In this document: positions 34,372 through 42,816 of the stretch, piece after piece
Position numbering within the stretch: the stretch's first letter is position 1
Layout of the letters: each line of letters opens with the position of its first letter
Origin: Pseudomonas thivervalensis
GTDB lineage: Bacteria > Pseudomonadota > Gammaproteobacteria > Pseudomonadales > Pseudomonadaceae
Length of the DNA stretch: 64,000 nt
NCBI RefSeq assembly: GCF_001269655.1
Contig: NZ_LHVE01000009.1
Location: forward strand, 553,603 to 617,602
Reading direction: 5' to 3'
Made by a program: the position numbers and the translations under genes
The notes under the pieces: generated by a model
Told to the model about the DNA's origin: nothing
Seen by the model: the letters and a program-made list of their open reading frames with translations, nothing else
Database searches by the model: none

Positions 34372-35139
34372 TCAAACCTCCGGCAAGGTCGAACCTCCAT
34401 CGACCACCAAGGTCTGCCCGGTCACATAACTGGCCAGGCTCGACGCCAGGAACAGCATGGCGCCGGCGATGTCATTCGGTTGGCCCAATCGACCCAGCGG
34501 CACCCGGCGGGCGATGTCCTGGTTGACCTCATCGTCCCCCAGGTTGGCCATGGCCGGTGTGGCGATCATGCCCGGCTCGACCCCGTTGACGCGGACATTC
34601 TCGGGCGCCAGTTCCAGCGCGGCGTTGCGAATGAAACCATTGACCCCGGCCTTTGACGCCGCGTAGTGGCTGAGCCCCGGATACGCCACCCGCGGGCCGG
34701 TGACCGAGGAAGTCACCAGCACGCAGCCTCGGCCCTGGCGCCGGAACATCGGCAGCGCCGCCTGGGTCAGCCAGAACAGTGCCGACAAGTTCACCGCCAG
34801 CGTCCGTTCAAGTATCGCCGGGGTGATCTCGGCGAACGGCGTCAACGGAAAATACCCGGCGTTGTGCACCAGGGTATCCAGCCTTCCCAAGCGTTGCTCC
34901 AACTCCGTCATCATGTCGAAGATCGCCGTCGCGTCGGCCAGGTCGACGCCTACCGCTTGCACCTGACAGCCCGCGGCCGTCAATTCACCGGCCACTGCCT
35001 CGGCCCGGGCCAGGCCCAGGTCGGCAATGACCACGCGGGCCCCGCGCAGGGCAAACGCTTCGACGATGGCCCGGCCAATACCTTGTGCACCGCCCGTGAC
35101 CAGTACGGTCTGGCCGCTGAAATCCAGATCGTCAGGCAT
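34372..35139 (-). CDS. Short-chain dehydrogenase/reductase (first of two)
   Basis: The 255-residue enzyme has the SDR cofactor loop TVLVTGGAQGIGRAIVEAF, NAG in TLVHNAGYFP, Ser in LVTSSVTG and the YxxxK catalytic motif YAASKAG. The start at 35139 overlaps the upstream SDR stop by 8 bp. It is the last gene of a four-gene set with LuxR, MoaF-like and a second SDR. It probably oxidises a hydroxyl or reduces a ketone of the cluster's substrate. Confidence 0.92.
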   Translation of the reverse strand: MPDDLDFSGQTVLVTGGAQGIGRAIVEAFALRGARVVIADLGLARAEAVAGELTAAGCQVQAVGVDLADATAIFDMMTELEQRLGRLDTLVHNAGYFPLTPFAEITPAILERTLAVNLSALFWLTQAALPMFRRQGRGCVLVTSSVTGPRVAYPGLSHYAASKAGVNGFIRNAALELAPENVRVNGVEPGMIATPAMANLGDDEVNQDIARRVPLGRLGQPNDIAGAMLFLASSLASYVTGQTLVVDGGSTLPEV

Positions 35140-35932
35140 CACTGGCCTCCATCCGGCTGAAGGCCAGGGTCGGCACGTCGACAATGCTGGAGCCGCCATC
35201 GGCCACCAGCGTCGCCCCGGTGATGATCGACGCCTCAGGCGAGGCCAGGAAACGGCAGACGCTGGCGATTTCCTCGGCGCTGGCTGGCCTGCGCAACGGC
35301 ACGTCGGCGCAGACTCGGTCATAGGCTTGCTGCAACGTTTCGCCATGGAACTGCATCAATACCTGCATTTCTTCATCGGCCATGGGCGTACGGACCCAAC
35401 CTGGACAGACCGCATTGACCCGTACGCCGTGAGGCCCGTAGTCCCTGGCCAGGGAGCGGTTGAGGCCCAGCAGCGCATGCTTGGCCGTGGTGTAGCCGCA
35501 CACCTGCGGGCCTGCCGCCAATGACGCGATGGAGGCGATCAGCACAATGTTGCCGGCGCTTTCCCGCAGCAGTGGCAGGCACGCCCGGGCGCTGTAGAAG
35601 GCGCTGTCGAGGTTGCTGCGCAGGGCGGCTTCCCAGGCCGATGGCTGAGTCTCGGTGGCGCTGCCCATGCCCAAGCCGCCGGCACAGGCCAGCAGCACAT
35701 CGATTCGGCCATTACGCGCGTGAATCTGCTCGATGAAGCCGTCCCAGGTGCTCGGGCAGGCCGCATCGCCCACCAGCACCAGTCCGCCGATGTCCTCGGC
35801 GAGTGCTTCCAGGGGCTCGCGACGGCGGCCGATCAACACCAGGTTGGCGCCTTCGGCGGCATACAGGCGGGCGCAGGCGGCACCGATGCCGGTGCCGGCG
35901 CCGGTGATCACCACGGTGCGTGAGTCAGGCAT
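35132..35932 (-). CDS. Short-chain dehydrogenase/reductase (second of two)
   Basis: The 266-residue enzyme has the cofactor loop TVVITGAGTGIGAACARLYA, CAGG in LLACAGGLGMG, and YTTAKHALLGL with the catalytic Tyr and Lys. The usual NAG is CAG here. It overlaps the downstream SDR by 8 bp and the upstream MoaF-like gene by 8 bp, so the three are translationally coupled. Two SDRs in a row suggest successive steps on a hydroxylated side chain. Confidence 0.92.
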   Translation of the reverse strand: MPDSRTVVITGAGTGIGAACARLYAAEGANLVLIGRRREPLEALAEDIGGLVLVGDAACPSTWDGFIEQIHARNGRIDVLLACAGGLGMGSATETQPSAWEAALRSNLDSAFYSARACLPLLRESAGNIVLIASIASLAAGPQVCGYTTAKHALLGLNRSLARDYGPHGVRVNAVCPGWVRTPMADEEMQVLMQFHGETLQQAYDRVCADVPLRRPASAEEIASVCRFLASPEASIITGATLVADGGSSIVDVPTLAFSRMEASDA

Positions 35933-36746
35933 CGGGATACTCCGTCTGGTTGAGCACCTGGCAGTAGGAACTGACCGGGAAATTGGAAAACTCATCGAAC
36001 GATTCACCGGCGTAGCCGAAGATCTTACCGTCGCTGCGATGCTGTTGCAGGTCGATCAGCACCAGCCCCAAAGTCGGGATGATTTTTTCCCGCCACACGA
36101 ACAGGTACAACTGATCGGCGATCTTGTAGGTGTCGCAGCGATCGGTGTCGCACAGGCCTTGTTCGACGCCCTTCAGGCATTGCCAGGAATAGAACTGGTC
36201 GTTGAGGTAAATGTGTTCGTAGACTTCGCGTGGGCTGTAGCGATACAGGTTGCGCAGCCCCACCAGCTCGGTGGTCGGTGCGTGCGGGCACAGGCCAGGC
36301 TGCCAGGGACGATCGAGGCTGCCGTGGAGGAACTGTGCTTGAACCGAGGTCAGGGGCTTGCCGGTCAATGCGCGGCTATAGAGGCCTTCGCCAGTCTGTT
36401 CCTGGCTGGGCATGCGGCCGATCACGGCGGTGAACGAGGCGCTGGCGGTATCGAGGACCAGGCTGATCGACGAGGTCAGCTCGCCTTCACGCTTGATGAA
36501 GTCCACCAGGTACAGGCCCGGGCGTACCGAAGTGGCCCGGTAGGGCGCGGTACCGCTGGAGTGCCCATCGGCGGCGTTCCAGCTCAGGGTGTCCTGCTCG
36601 AAGCGATGCTCGATCTGCCAGCCATTGGCGAAATGCAAAGTGAAGGTCTTGCCGTCCAGGTCGGCCAGGTTTGGCAGGATGAAGGCTTCGGGGGCAAAGC
36701 CATCGGCCAGGGCGCCGACGGTGATCCAGTCTGAAGATGTGCTCAT
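35925..36746 (-). CDS. MoaF-like protein (monoamine-regulon family)
   Basis: The 273-residue protein (MSTSSDWITVGALADGFAPE) has two calycin-like halves, DLDGKTFTLHFANGWQIEHR and YEHIYLNDQFYSWQCLKGVE, as in MoaF. The name comes from the tyramine-induced monoamine regulon of Klebsiella; annotation as molybdenum-cofactor factor F is misleading. Members lack catalytic motifs and may bind a phenolic or amine ligand. It is cotranscribed with two SDRs beside amine-oxidase and HPA genes, which supports an aromatic-amine role. Confidence 0.75.
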   Translation of the reverse strand: MSTSSDWITVGALADGFAPEAFILPNLADLDGKTFTLHFANGWQIEHRFEQDTLSWNAADGHSSGTAPYRATSVRPGLYLVDFIKREGELTSSISLVLDTASASFTAVIGRMPSQEQTGEGLYSRALTGKPLTSVQAQFLHGSLDRPWQPGLCPHAPTTELVGLRNLYRYSPREVYEHIYLNDQFYSWQCLKGVEQGLCDTDRCDTYKIADQLYLFVWREKIIPTLGLVLIDLQQHRSDGKIFGYAGESFDEFSNFPVSSYCQVLNQTEYPDA

Positions 36747-36824
36747 TGCAAGGCTCCGGTGGTTGAAGTAGCCACTCGGATCATGGGGCGCCGGGCAATG
36801 CTGGCCTATCAACCGAATGGTTGA

Positions 36825-37490
36825 TCAGAGGAACAGTGCGCTGACCAACTCGGTGCGACTGCTCACCCCCACCTTGCGGAACAGGTGGATCAGGTGCGTC
36901 TTGATGGTCGGCAAACCCACCTCCAGTTCCCGGGCCAATTGTTTGTTGCTGACGCCTTGGCGCAGCAGCCAGGCGATCTGGCGTTCCTTGGGCGTCAGGT
37001 CGGCCAGTGCGTCCTCATGGGCCGGCAGATGGGCCACGGCCAGTTGCAACAGGGCCTGCAACGCGCTGAGTTGGCTCAACTGCTGAGGGGTGAATGCGCC
37101 TTGCTCGGCGGTGCGCAGCAGCGAAATCGCGGCTTGGGGCTGACCGTCGCGATGGGCGAAGACTTCCACCACGTCGACCACGCCATAGCGTTGCAGGAAG
37201 TCGCGATAACGATGGTTGTCACGCAGCGGTTGGCTGGCCATCGCCAGGCCCAACGGCACCACGGCCAGCTCGCTGGACGCACAGCGGCGCGGATGCAGCG
37301 GGTCGAACTGACGGTAATTGTCCAGGTAGTCGCGGTGCATCTCGCCGCTCATCCCATGGAGGCTGAAGTCGTGGACTTGCAGGTGCCGATCGACGCAGTA
37401 GAACGCCGCCCGGCTGACCGGAACCAGTTGGGTGAAGGCGTGCAGGCACTGGCCGGCGATGTCCTGGGTCGGGATGACATTCATGGTCAT
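36825..37490 (-). CDS. LuxR family transcriptional regulator
   Basis: The 221-residue protein has an N-terminal sensor domain without a receiver aspartate (residues 1-155) and a C-terminal LuxR helix-turn-helix (LTPKERQIAWLLRQGVSNKQ, LARELEVGLPTIKTHLIHLF). It is not a two-component regulator and has no clear acyl-homoserine-lactone site. It lies 78 bp upstream of the MoaF-like gene in the same direction and probably controls the MoaF-SDR-SDR unit. Confidence 0.88.
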   Translation of the reverse strand: MTMNVIPTQDIAGQCLHAFTQLVPVSRAAFYCVDRHLQVHDFSLHGMSGEMHRDYLDNYRQFDPLHPRRCASSELAVVPLGLAMASQPLRDNHRYRDFLQRYGVVDVVEVFAHRDGQPQAAISLLRTAEQGAFTPQQLSQLSALQALLQLAVAHLPAHEDALADLTPKERQIAWLLRQGVSNKQLARELEVGLPTIKTHLIHLFRKVGVSSRTELVSALFL

Positions 37491-37535
37491 AACCTTTGCA
37501 AGCGGGCCGCCGGTTGGGCCGGCAGCCCTGTCCGG

Positions 37536-37901
37536 TCAGACTACCGCGAAGTAGTGCTTGACGAAACTTTCGCTGACCACTTCCCACAGCACCGGTGTGC
37601 CCTTGGTCACGAACCAGCTGTCACCGGCCTTGTAGCGGGTGCTCTGGCCGGTGGCCTCGTCGGTAAGGACCACTTCACCGGTGACCACGGTGGCTTGTTC
37701 GGCGAACGGGTAGACCATCCGGAACTTGCCTTGGGTGGTGCCGAAGTAGGCGCTGCTGACCGGGTCGGTGGGGGCGCCGAAGGTCATCTTGCCGAAGGCC
37801 TTGACCTCGCCTTCGAGAATCTGCGAACCGAGATCGGCAACGGTGCCCCAGGCGTCCAGGTCGGACAACTGGATATCTTTTTCGAGGGTGATAAGGGGCA
37901 T
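37536..37901 (-). CDS. Small cupin-domain protein
   Basis: The 121-residue protein is a single EutQ/DUF861-type cupin (KFRMVYPFAEQATVVTGEVV, AGDSWFVTKGTPVLWEVVSE). Conserved glycines and a C-terminal strand pattern are present, but the usual metal-binding histidines are largely replaced, so enzymatic activity is doubtful. It lies between the PuuB-like oxidase and the LuxR regulator on the same strand. In other clusters such cupins accompany amine or amino-acid oxidation. Confidence 0.85.
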   Translation of the reverse strand: MPLITLEKDIQLSDLDAWGTVADLGSQILEGEVKAFGKMTFGAPTDPVSSAYFGTTQGKFRMVYPFAEQATVVTGEVVLTDEATGQSTRYKAGDSWFVTKGTPVLWEVVSESFVKHYFAVV

Positions 37902-37959
37902 GGCAGTGACTCCTGATGATTGAAAAAAAGGAAGTTAGGTGGGCTTTTGTGGCGGACAC

Positions 37960-38057
37960 TGTAGGAGCTGGCGAAGCCTGCGATCTTTTGATCTTTCACT
38001 TTCGACTCAATTGTCAGTGGCAAGATCGCAGCCTCGTTTCACTCGTCAGCTCCTACG
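37960..38057. repeat. REPIN-like repeat, family C
   Basis: Arms GTAGGAGCTGGCGAAGCCTG and TCGTCAGCTCCTAC surround GATCTTTTGATCTTT. A degenerate family A arm follows at about 38080-38097. Confidence 0.85.
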
Positions 38058-38117
38058 GTCCGGTTCGGCGGCGCAGGGGCGTTCCCTCGCCACAGGGCTT
38101 GTGTTCAGTCGTTCCTA

Positions 38118-39416
38118 TCAGCGACGGCCGTTCCAGTAGCCAGACAGCTGGTGCCAGGACTTGCCGGCAGTCAGCAGCAACGGACGAATGGCGTCCTTGC
38201 CGAGGATGGTCGGGCGGTGGATCGAACTGACCAGGTCGTAGCGCGCCGAGCCTTCGCTCATGCCTTCGGCCAGCACCTTGCAGATGATGTGGCTCGGCGT
38301 GACACCAAAGCCTGAGTAACCCTGGACGAAAAACGCGTTGCTGCGGCCGGGCAGGGTGCCGATCTGCGGGAACAGGTTCGGGCTGCACGCCATCGGGCCA
38401 CCCCAGGCCAGGTCGATCTTCACGTCCTTTAGGTAGGGGAAGATCTTCAGCATCAGGCGCCGGTTCCAGGCCTTGAGGTCCTGGGGGATGTGCTCCACCA
38501 GCGGCGTCGCGGCACCGAACAGCAGGCGATTTTCGTTGGTGACACGGTAGTAGTCGATCACCGGGCGAATGTCGCTGTAGGCACCGCGAATCGGGCTGAT
38601 ACGCTGGATCAGTTCGTCCGACAACGGCTCGGTCATCATCTGGAAGGCGTAGGTGTTGATGGTCGAGCGGTGCAGTTCCGGTTCCAGCTTGTTGAGAAAA
38701 CTGTCGCAGGCCCAGAGCAGCTTGCTGGCCCTGACCGAACCGCGTCCGGTGCGCACGGTGATGCGCTCGCCATAGCTGACTTCCAGGGCCGGGCTGTTCT
38801 CGAAAATCCGCACGCCGTGGCTGACCAGGGCCTTGGCTTCACCCAGCAACAGGTTCAGCGAGTGCACGTGCCCGCCGCCCATGTGCAGCAAGGCGCTGCT
38901 GTAGGCGTTGGAGCCGATGATCTGCTGCACGTCGGAGCCGCCGAGGAAGCGGATCTCATGCTTGCTGTTGATCGACTTGAAGTCTTTTTCCCAGGCCCGC
39001 AGGGTTTTTTCCTGGCGCGCGTTGAAACCCATGTAGCCGTAGCCGTGGCAGAAGTCGGCGTCGATGCCGTACTTGGCGATACGGTCCTTGATGATGTCGG
39101 CGCCCAGGTCGCTGATCTCGAAAACCTGGCGCAGGCCGTCTTCACCCACGTCCTTCTTGATCTTTTCCAGGTCATGACCGATGCCGGCCATGATCTGCCC
39201 GCCATTGCGCCCGGTGCCGCCGAACCCAAGGTAACGTGCCTCCAGCACCACGATGTTGGTGATGCCTTTTTCGGCGAGCTCAAGGGCGGTATTGATGCCG
39301 GAGAAACCGCCGCCAATGACCACGACGTCGGCGTCCACGTCCTGTTCCAGCGTGGGGAAGCTGAGGTTGTATTTCTTGGTGGCCGTGTAATAGGTGGGCG
39401 TTTCGATATTGATCAT
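38118..39416 (-). CDS. FAD-dependent amine oxidoreductase (PuuB/DadA-like)
   Basis: The 432-residue protein has the FAD-binding motif DVVVIGGGFSGINTALELAE near residue 31, the GGTGRNGGQIMAG stretch typical of gamma-glutamylputrescine oxidase PuuB, and the C-terminal FVQGYSGFGVTPSHIICKVL. Such enzymes oxidatively deaminate primary or N-methylated amines to aldehydes. It is divergent from the HPA hydroxylase genes. A role in oxidising tyramine or a related amine to the FeaB substrate is inferred from neighbours; PuuB itself acts on glutamylated putrescine. Confidence 0.88.
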   Translation of the reverse strand: MINIETPTYYTATKKYNLSFPTLEQDVDADVVVIGGGFSGINTALELAEKGITNIVVLEARYLGFGGTGRNGGQIMAGIGHDLEKIKKDVGEDGLRQVFEISDLGADIIKDRIAKYGIDADFCHGYGYMGFNARQEKTLRAWEKDFKSINSKHEIRFLGGSDVQQIIGSNAYSSALLHMGGGHVHSLNLLLGEAKALVSHGVRIFENSPALEVSYGERITVRTGRGSVRASKLLWACDSFLNKLEPELHRSTINTYAFQMMTEPLSDELIQRISPIRGAYSDIRPVIDYYRVTNENRLLFGAATPLVEHIPQDLKAWNRRLMLKIFPYLKDVKIDLAWGGPMACSPNLFPQIGTLPGRSNAFFVQGYSGFGVTPSHIICKVLAEGMSEGSARYDLVSSIHRPTILGKDAIRPLLLTAGKSWHQLSGYWNGRR

Positions 39417-39727
39417 GACGCAACCTGACAAAGTGAAAGGAAACTCCGGTGCCACGCCTACGCAAGGCACGGCAGGGGATGGCCCTATTAAGAGCCCTGG
39501 CGGGTCGCTTGTCTTGATCATCCGTGCCGGGGTTTTTGACCGAGCGCGCCAGGGCGTCGGAACCTGCGCCATGAAAAGTACAATCTTGGATCTGGAAGGT
39601 GCATTTTTCACCTGCCCGCGATTGCCCATACTGGACCGGCCTTAATCACTGATCCCGCCGTTTGTGCAACCTCAGGTTGCCGGGCAAAGGCGGGATCGGC
39701 AGATGCCAATAATAAAAGAGCCCGTCC
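39417..39727. other. Divergent control region of amine oxidase and HPA hydroxylase genes
   Basis: The 311 bp separate the two start codons and contain the long hairpin at 39651-39697, no REP element and no GTTAA-N4-TTAAC site. No other coding frame is convincing. Confidence 0.6.
39651..39697. promoter_or_regulatory. Long compound hairpin in the hydroxylase leader
   Basis: GATCCCGCC at 39651 pairs with GGCGGGATC at 39689, TTTG pairs with CAAA, and the loop contains the perfect dyad GCAACCT-C-AGGTTGC (39666-39680). The whole stem has about 20 base pairs with two small bulges and ends 30 bp before the hydroxylase ATG. No T-tract follows. It may be an operator or a 5' leader structure. Confidence 0.55.
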
Positions 39728-40897
39728 ATGAAAAAGCCAAACCCGCTGCTCGAAGACCTCAAGCCCCTCCTGCCGGCCATTGCCGCGAACGCCTTCCAGG
39801 CGGAAAAAGACCGTAGCGTGCCTGCCGAGAATATCGCCTTGCTCAAGAGCATCGGCATGCACCGGGCCTTCCAGCCCAAACCCTACGGTGGCATGGAGAT
39901 TTCCCTGCCGCAGTTCGCCGATTGCATTGCGTCGCTGGCTGGCGCCTGTGCCAGCACGGCCTGGGCCATGAGCCTGTTGTGCACCCACAGCCATCAGTTG
40001 GCAATGTTCCCGGCCAAGACCCAGCAGGAAGTCTGGGGTGATGACCCGGATGCCACCGCCAGCAGCAGCATCGCACCGTTTGGTCGCACCGAGGAAGTCG
40101 ACGGCGGTGTGATGTTCAGCGGTGAAATGGGCTGGAGCAGCGGCTGCGATCATGCCGAATGGGCGATCGTGGGGTTTCGCCGGAAAAACGCCGAAGGCAC
40201 CCAGGACTATTGCTTCGCGGTGCTGCCGCGCAGCGACTATGAAATTCGCGATGACTGGTTCGCGGTGGGCATGCGCGGCAGTGGCAGCAAGACCTTGATC
40301 ATCGACAACGCTTTCGTGCCGGAACACCGGATCCAGAAAGCCAAGGACATGATGGAAGGCAAGTCCGGCGGCTTCGGCTTGTACCCCGACAGCAAGATTT
40401 TCTACTCGCCGTACCGGCCGTACTTCGCCAGTGGTTTCTCCACGGTCAGCCTGGGCGTGGCCGAACGCATGCTGGAAGTCTTTCGCGAGAAAACCCGCAA
40501 CCGCGTGCGGGCCTACACCGGCGCGGCCGTCGGTGCCGCCACCCCGGCGTTGATGCGCTTGGCCGAGTCTACCCATCAGGTGGCGGCGGCCCGTGCTTTC
40601 CTGGAGAAAACCTGGCAGGAGCACGCCGAACACGGCGAGCGTCACGAGTACCCCAGCCGGGAAACCCTGGCGTTCTGGCGGACCAACCAGGGCTACGCCA
40701 CCAAGATGTGCATCCAGGCCGTCGACCGCTTGATGGAAGCTGCTGGCGGCGGCGCCTGGTTCGAGACCAACGAGTTGCAACGGCTGTTCCGCGATGCCCA
40801 CCTGACCGGCGCCCATGCCTACACCGACTACGACGTCTGTGCGCAGATCCTCGGCCGTGAGCTGATGGGGCTTGAGCCTGATCCGTCCATGGTTTGA
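39728..40897 (+). CDS. Flavin-dependent monooxygenase of the acyl-CoA dehydrogenase fold (C2-type HPA 3-hydroxylase)
   Basis: The 389-residue protein has the ACAD-like oxygenase layout of C2 p-hydroxyphenylacetate hydroxylase and HsaA: LKSIGMHRAFQPKPYGGMEI, SIASLAGACASTAWAMSL-like helix, LLCTHSHQLAMFP, and TGAHAYTDYDVCAQILGREL near the end with the conserved histidine. It uses reduced FMN made by the reductase encoded 58 bp downstream to hydroxylate 4-HPA to homoprotocatechuate. It is slightly shorter than the Acinetobacter enzyme. Another phenolic substrate is possible, but the adjacent hpa operon supports HPA. Confidence 0.85.
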   Translation: MKKPNPLLEDLKPLLPAIAANAFQAEKDRSVPAENIALLKSIGMHRAFQPKPYGGMEISLPQFADCIASLAGACASTAWAMSLLCTHSHQLAMFPAKTQQEVWGDDPDATASSSIAPFGRTEEVDGGVMFSGEMGWSSGCDHAEWAIVGFRRKNAEGTQDYCFAVLPRSDYEIRDDWFAVGMRGSGSKTLIIDNAFVPEHRIQKAKDMMEGKSGGFGLYPDSKIFYSPYRPYFASGFSTVSLGVAERMLEVFREKTRNRVRAYTGAAVGAATPALMRLAESTHQVAAARAFLEKTWQEHAEHGERHEYPSRETLAFWRTNQGYATKMCIQAVDRLMEAAGGGAWFETNELQRLFRDAHLTGAHAYTDYDVCAQILGRELMGLEPDPSMV

Positions 40898-40955
40898 TCG
40901 CTTGTCCCCTAGAACAATAATCGAGGCCGCCCCTTGAAGCGGCCGGGAGTCTTGC

Positions 40956-41897
40956 ATGTCCAGTCTTTGTGATACCGCTTTCGACACCCGCGCGTTCCGC
41001 CGGGCCCTGGGTAACTTCGCCACCGGCGTGACCGTGGTCACCGCCGCCACTGAAGATGGCCGCAAGGTCGGTGTGACGGCCAACAGTTTCAACTCGGTGT
41101 CCCTGGACCCGCCGCTGATTTTGTGGAGCATCGACAAGCGTTCCAGCAGCCACGAGGTGTTCGAAGCCGCCAGTCATTTTGCGGTGAACGTGCTGGCCGC
41201 CGACCAGATCGACCTGTCGAACAATTTCGCCCGACCCAAGGAGGACCGCTTCGCTGAAATAGAATTCGAGGCCGGCGAAGGCGGCGCTCCGGTATTTGTC
41301 GATTGCTCGGCGCGTTTTCACTGCGAAAAATTCCAGCAGGTCGACGGTGGCGATCACTGGATCATGATCGGCAAGGTCGTGGCCTTTGACGATTTCGGGC
41401 GCTCGCCCTTGCTCTATCACCAGGGTGCCTACTCGATGGTGCTGCCCCACACCCGCATGACCAAGCGGGAAGAGGGCCAGTCCCCCAGCAGTCACTTCCA
41501 GGGCCGTTTGAGCCACAACCTGTATTACCTGATGACCCAGGCGCTGCGGGCCTACCAGGCCAGCTACCAGCCGCGTCAGTTGTCCACGGGGTTGCGCACC
41601 AGCGAAGCGCGGATGTTGATGGTGCTGGAGAACGACGCCGGGCTGAACCTGTGCGACCTGCAGCGGGAAGTGGCGATGCCGGTGCGCGAGATCGAAGAAG
41701 CCGTGGCCAACCTCAAGCGCAAGGGCCTGGTGAGCGATGAAGGCGAGCGGGTACGCCTGACCGTCAAGGGCATCGATGAGACCGAAGGGCTCTGGGCGAT
41801 TGCCAAGGAGCAGCAAGACAAGGTGTTCGGCCAGTTCAGCGAGGAACAGGTCGAACATTTCAAACAAGTGCTCAAAGGGGTGATCAAGGGCGCTTGA
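40956..41897 (+). CDS. Flavin reductase with C-terminal MarR-like domain (C1-type component)
   Basis: The 313-residue protein joins an N-terminal flavin reductase domain (FRRALGNFATGVTVVTAATE, VTANSFNSVSLDPPLILWSI) to a C-terminal winged helix of MarR type from about residue 175 (LSHNLYYLMTQALRAYQASY, AMPVREIEEAVANLKRKGLV). This fusion is the hallmark of the C1 reductase of Acinetobacter HPA hydroxylase, in which the MarR-like part acts as an HPA-responsive autoinhibitory domain, not as a repressor. It supplies reduced FMN to the C2 oxygenase. Confidence 0.9.
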   Translation: MSSLCDTAFDTRAFRRALGNFATGVTVVTAATEDGRKVGVTANSFNSVSLDPPLILWSIDKRSSSHEVFEAASHFAVNVLAADQIDLSNNFARPKEDRFAEIEFEAGEGGAPVFVDCSARFHCEKFQQVDGGDHWIMIGKVVAFDDFGRSPLLYHQGAYSMVLPHTRMTKREEGQSPSSHFQGRLSHNLYYLMTQALRAYQASYQPRQLSTGLRTSEARMLMVLENDAGLNLCDLQREVAMPVREIEEAVANLKRKGLVSDEGERVRLTVKGIDETEGLWAIAKEQQDKVFGQFSEEQVEHFKQVLKGVIKGA

Positions 41898-41934
41898 GCT
41901 CGCATCGATACCTTCCCTTGCCCCCCGCTGGGCT

Positions 41935-42066
41935 CTGTAGGAGCTGGCGAAGCCTGCGATCTTTTGATCTTGATCTTGATCTTGATCATCTTGATCTTGA
42001 TCTTTTCGCTCTCGACTCAATTGTCTGGGACAAGATCGCAGCCTCGTTGCACTCGACAGCTCCTAC
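41935..42066. repeat. REPIN-like repeat, family C, with TTGATC microsatellite
   Basis: Outer arms CTGTAGGAGCTGGCGAAGCC and GACAGCTCCTACA enclose a run of about eight TTGATC-type hexamers (41958-42010), absent from the other family C elements. A CCCGCTGGGCT fragment just before the left arm resembles a family A arm, which suggests insertion of one element into another. Confidence 0.85.
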
Positions 42067-42182
42067 ACAGCGCTCGCTTTTACACCGCGTCCACACCGCT
42101 CATACAAGCTTCCTTGTCACAGGGCCATCGCTTGATCCAGATTCTGTGAACGGATGGTCCGGCATGGGTGGGAGGTGCTAAG

Positions 42183-42206
42183 ATTTAGTTAACTCATTAA
42201 CTAAAT
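42183..42206. promoter_or_regulatory. Candidate HpaR operator upstream of hpaR
   Basis: A perfect inverted repeat, ATTTAGTTAA-CTCA-TTAACTAAAT, lies 20 bp before the MarR gene start. The core GTTAA-N4-TTAAC is shared with 50244-50257. It fits autoregulation by a MarR-family protein. Confidence 0.7.
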
Positions 42207-42225
42207 CCCTCTCGCGAACATACTC

Positions 42226-42648
42226 ATGCCCAAGCCGCGCCAATCCTTGACCCTGACCCTGCTCCAGGCCCGCGAAGCGGCCATGGGTTTTTTCCGGCCT
42301 TCCCTCAATCAACACGGCTTGACCGAGCAGCAATGGCGGGTCATCCGTATCCTTAGCCAGCATGATGAACTGGAGATCAATCGCCTGGCCGAACTGGCCT
42401 GCATCCTCAAGCCCAGCATGACCGGCGTGTTGGTGCGCATGGAGGCGGCGGGCATGGTGGTGCGGCGCAAGGCCGAACAGGATCAGCGGCGGGTACTGGT
42501 GCGCCTGGCGCCGCAAGGGCAGGCGAGCTTCGACTCGATGAGCCAGAGCATGGAAGCGAACTACCAGCGCTTGCAGGAAAAATTAGGGGAAGAAAAATTG
42601 CAGACGTTGCTGGGGTTGCTCAATGAGCTGAAAGCGATCAGGCGCTGA
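42226..42648 (+). CDS. hpaR: MarR family regulator HpaR (first copy)
   Basis: The 140-residue protein has the MarR winged helix (LTEQQWRVIRILSQHDELEI, LACILKPSMTGVLVRMEAAG, QDQRRVLVRLAPQG). It matches HpaR, repressor of the homoprotocatechuate meta-cleavage operon, relieved by HPA or homoprotocatechuate. It is convergent with hpaI. A closely similar protein is encoded at 51556-51978 on the other side of the operon. Confidence 0.92.
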   Translation: MPKPRQSLTLTLLQAREAAMGFFRPSLNQHGLTEQQWRVIRILSQHDELEINRLAELACILKPSMTGVLVRMEAAGMVVRRKAEQDQRRVLVRLAPQGQASFDSMSQSMEANYQRLQEKLGEEKLQTLLGLLNELKAIRR

Positions 42649-42666
42649 AGCAGGTATAGGGCTTTT

Positions 42667-42799
42667 GTGGCGAGGGAGCTTGCTCCCGCTGGGCCGCGAA
42701 GCGGCCCCAACAACACTCCAATCTCTTATTGCCTGACCCTGCGCAGCGACTGATCCAGGGCCTGCTGCGCAGTCCAGCGGGAGCAAGCTCCCTCGCCAC
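42667..42799. repeat. REPIN, family A
   Basis: Paired arms GTGGCGAGGGAGCTTGCTCC and complement lie between the convergent hpaR and hpaI genes. Confidence 0.88.
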
Positions 42800-42816
42800 A
42801 GAGATTTGTGTTGCTA

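Larger units (their letters stand above)
41898..42225. other. Intergenic region between flavin reductase and hpaR
   Basis: The 328 bp hold the family C repeat with a hexanucleotide tract (41935-42066) and the HpaR-type palindrome (42183-42206). There is no further coding signal. Confidence 0.65.

Noticed and set aside
35925..36746. Molybdenum cofactor biosynthesis gene
   Set aside because: MoaF-like proteins are named for the monoamine regulon, and no molybdenum cofactor genes are present.
36825..37490. LuxI/LuxR-type quorum-sensing system
   Set aside because: No luxI-like synthase is nearby and the N-terminal domain shows no recognisable acyl-homoserine-lactone pocket.
39651..39697. Intrinsic terminator for the amine oxidase or an upstream transcript
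   Set aside because: No T-tract follows on either strand, and the oxidase is transcribed away from it.
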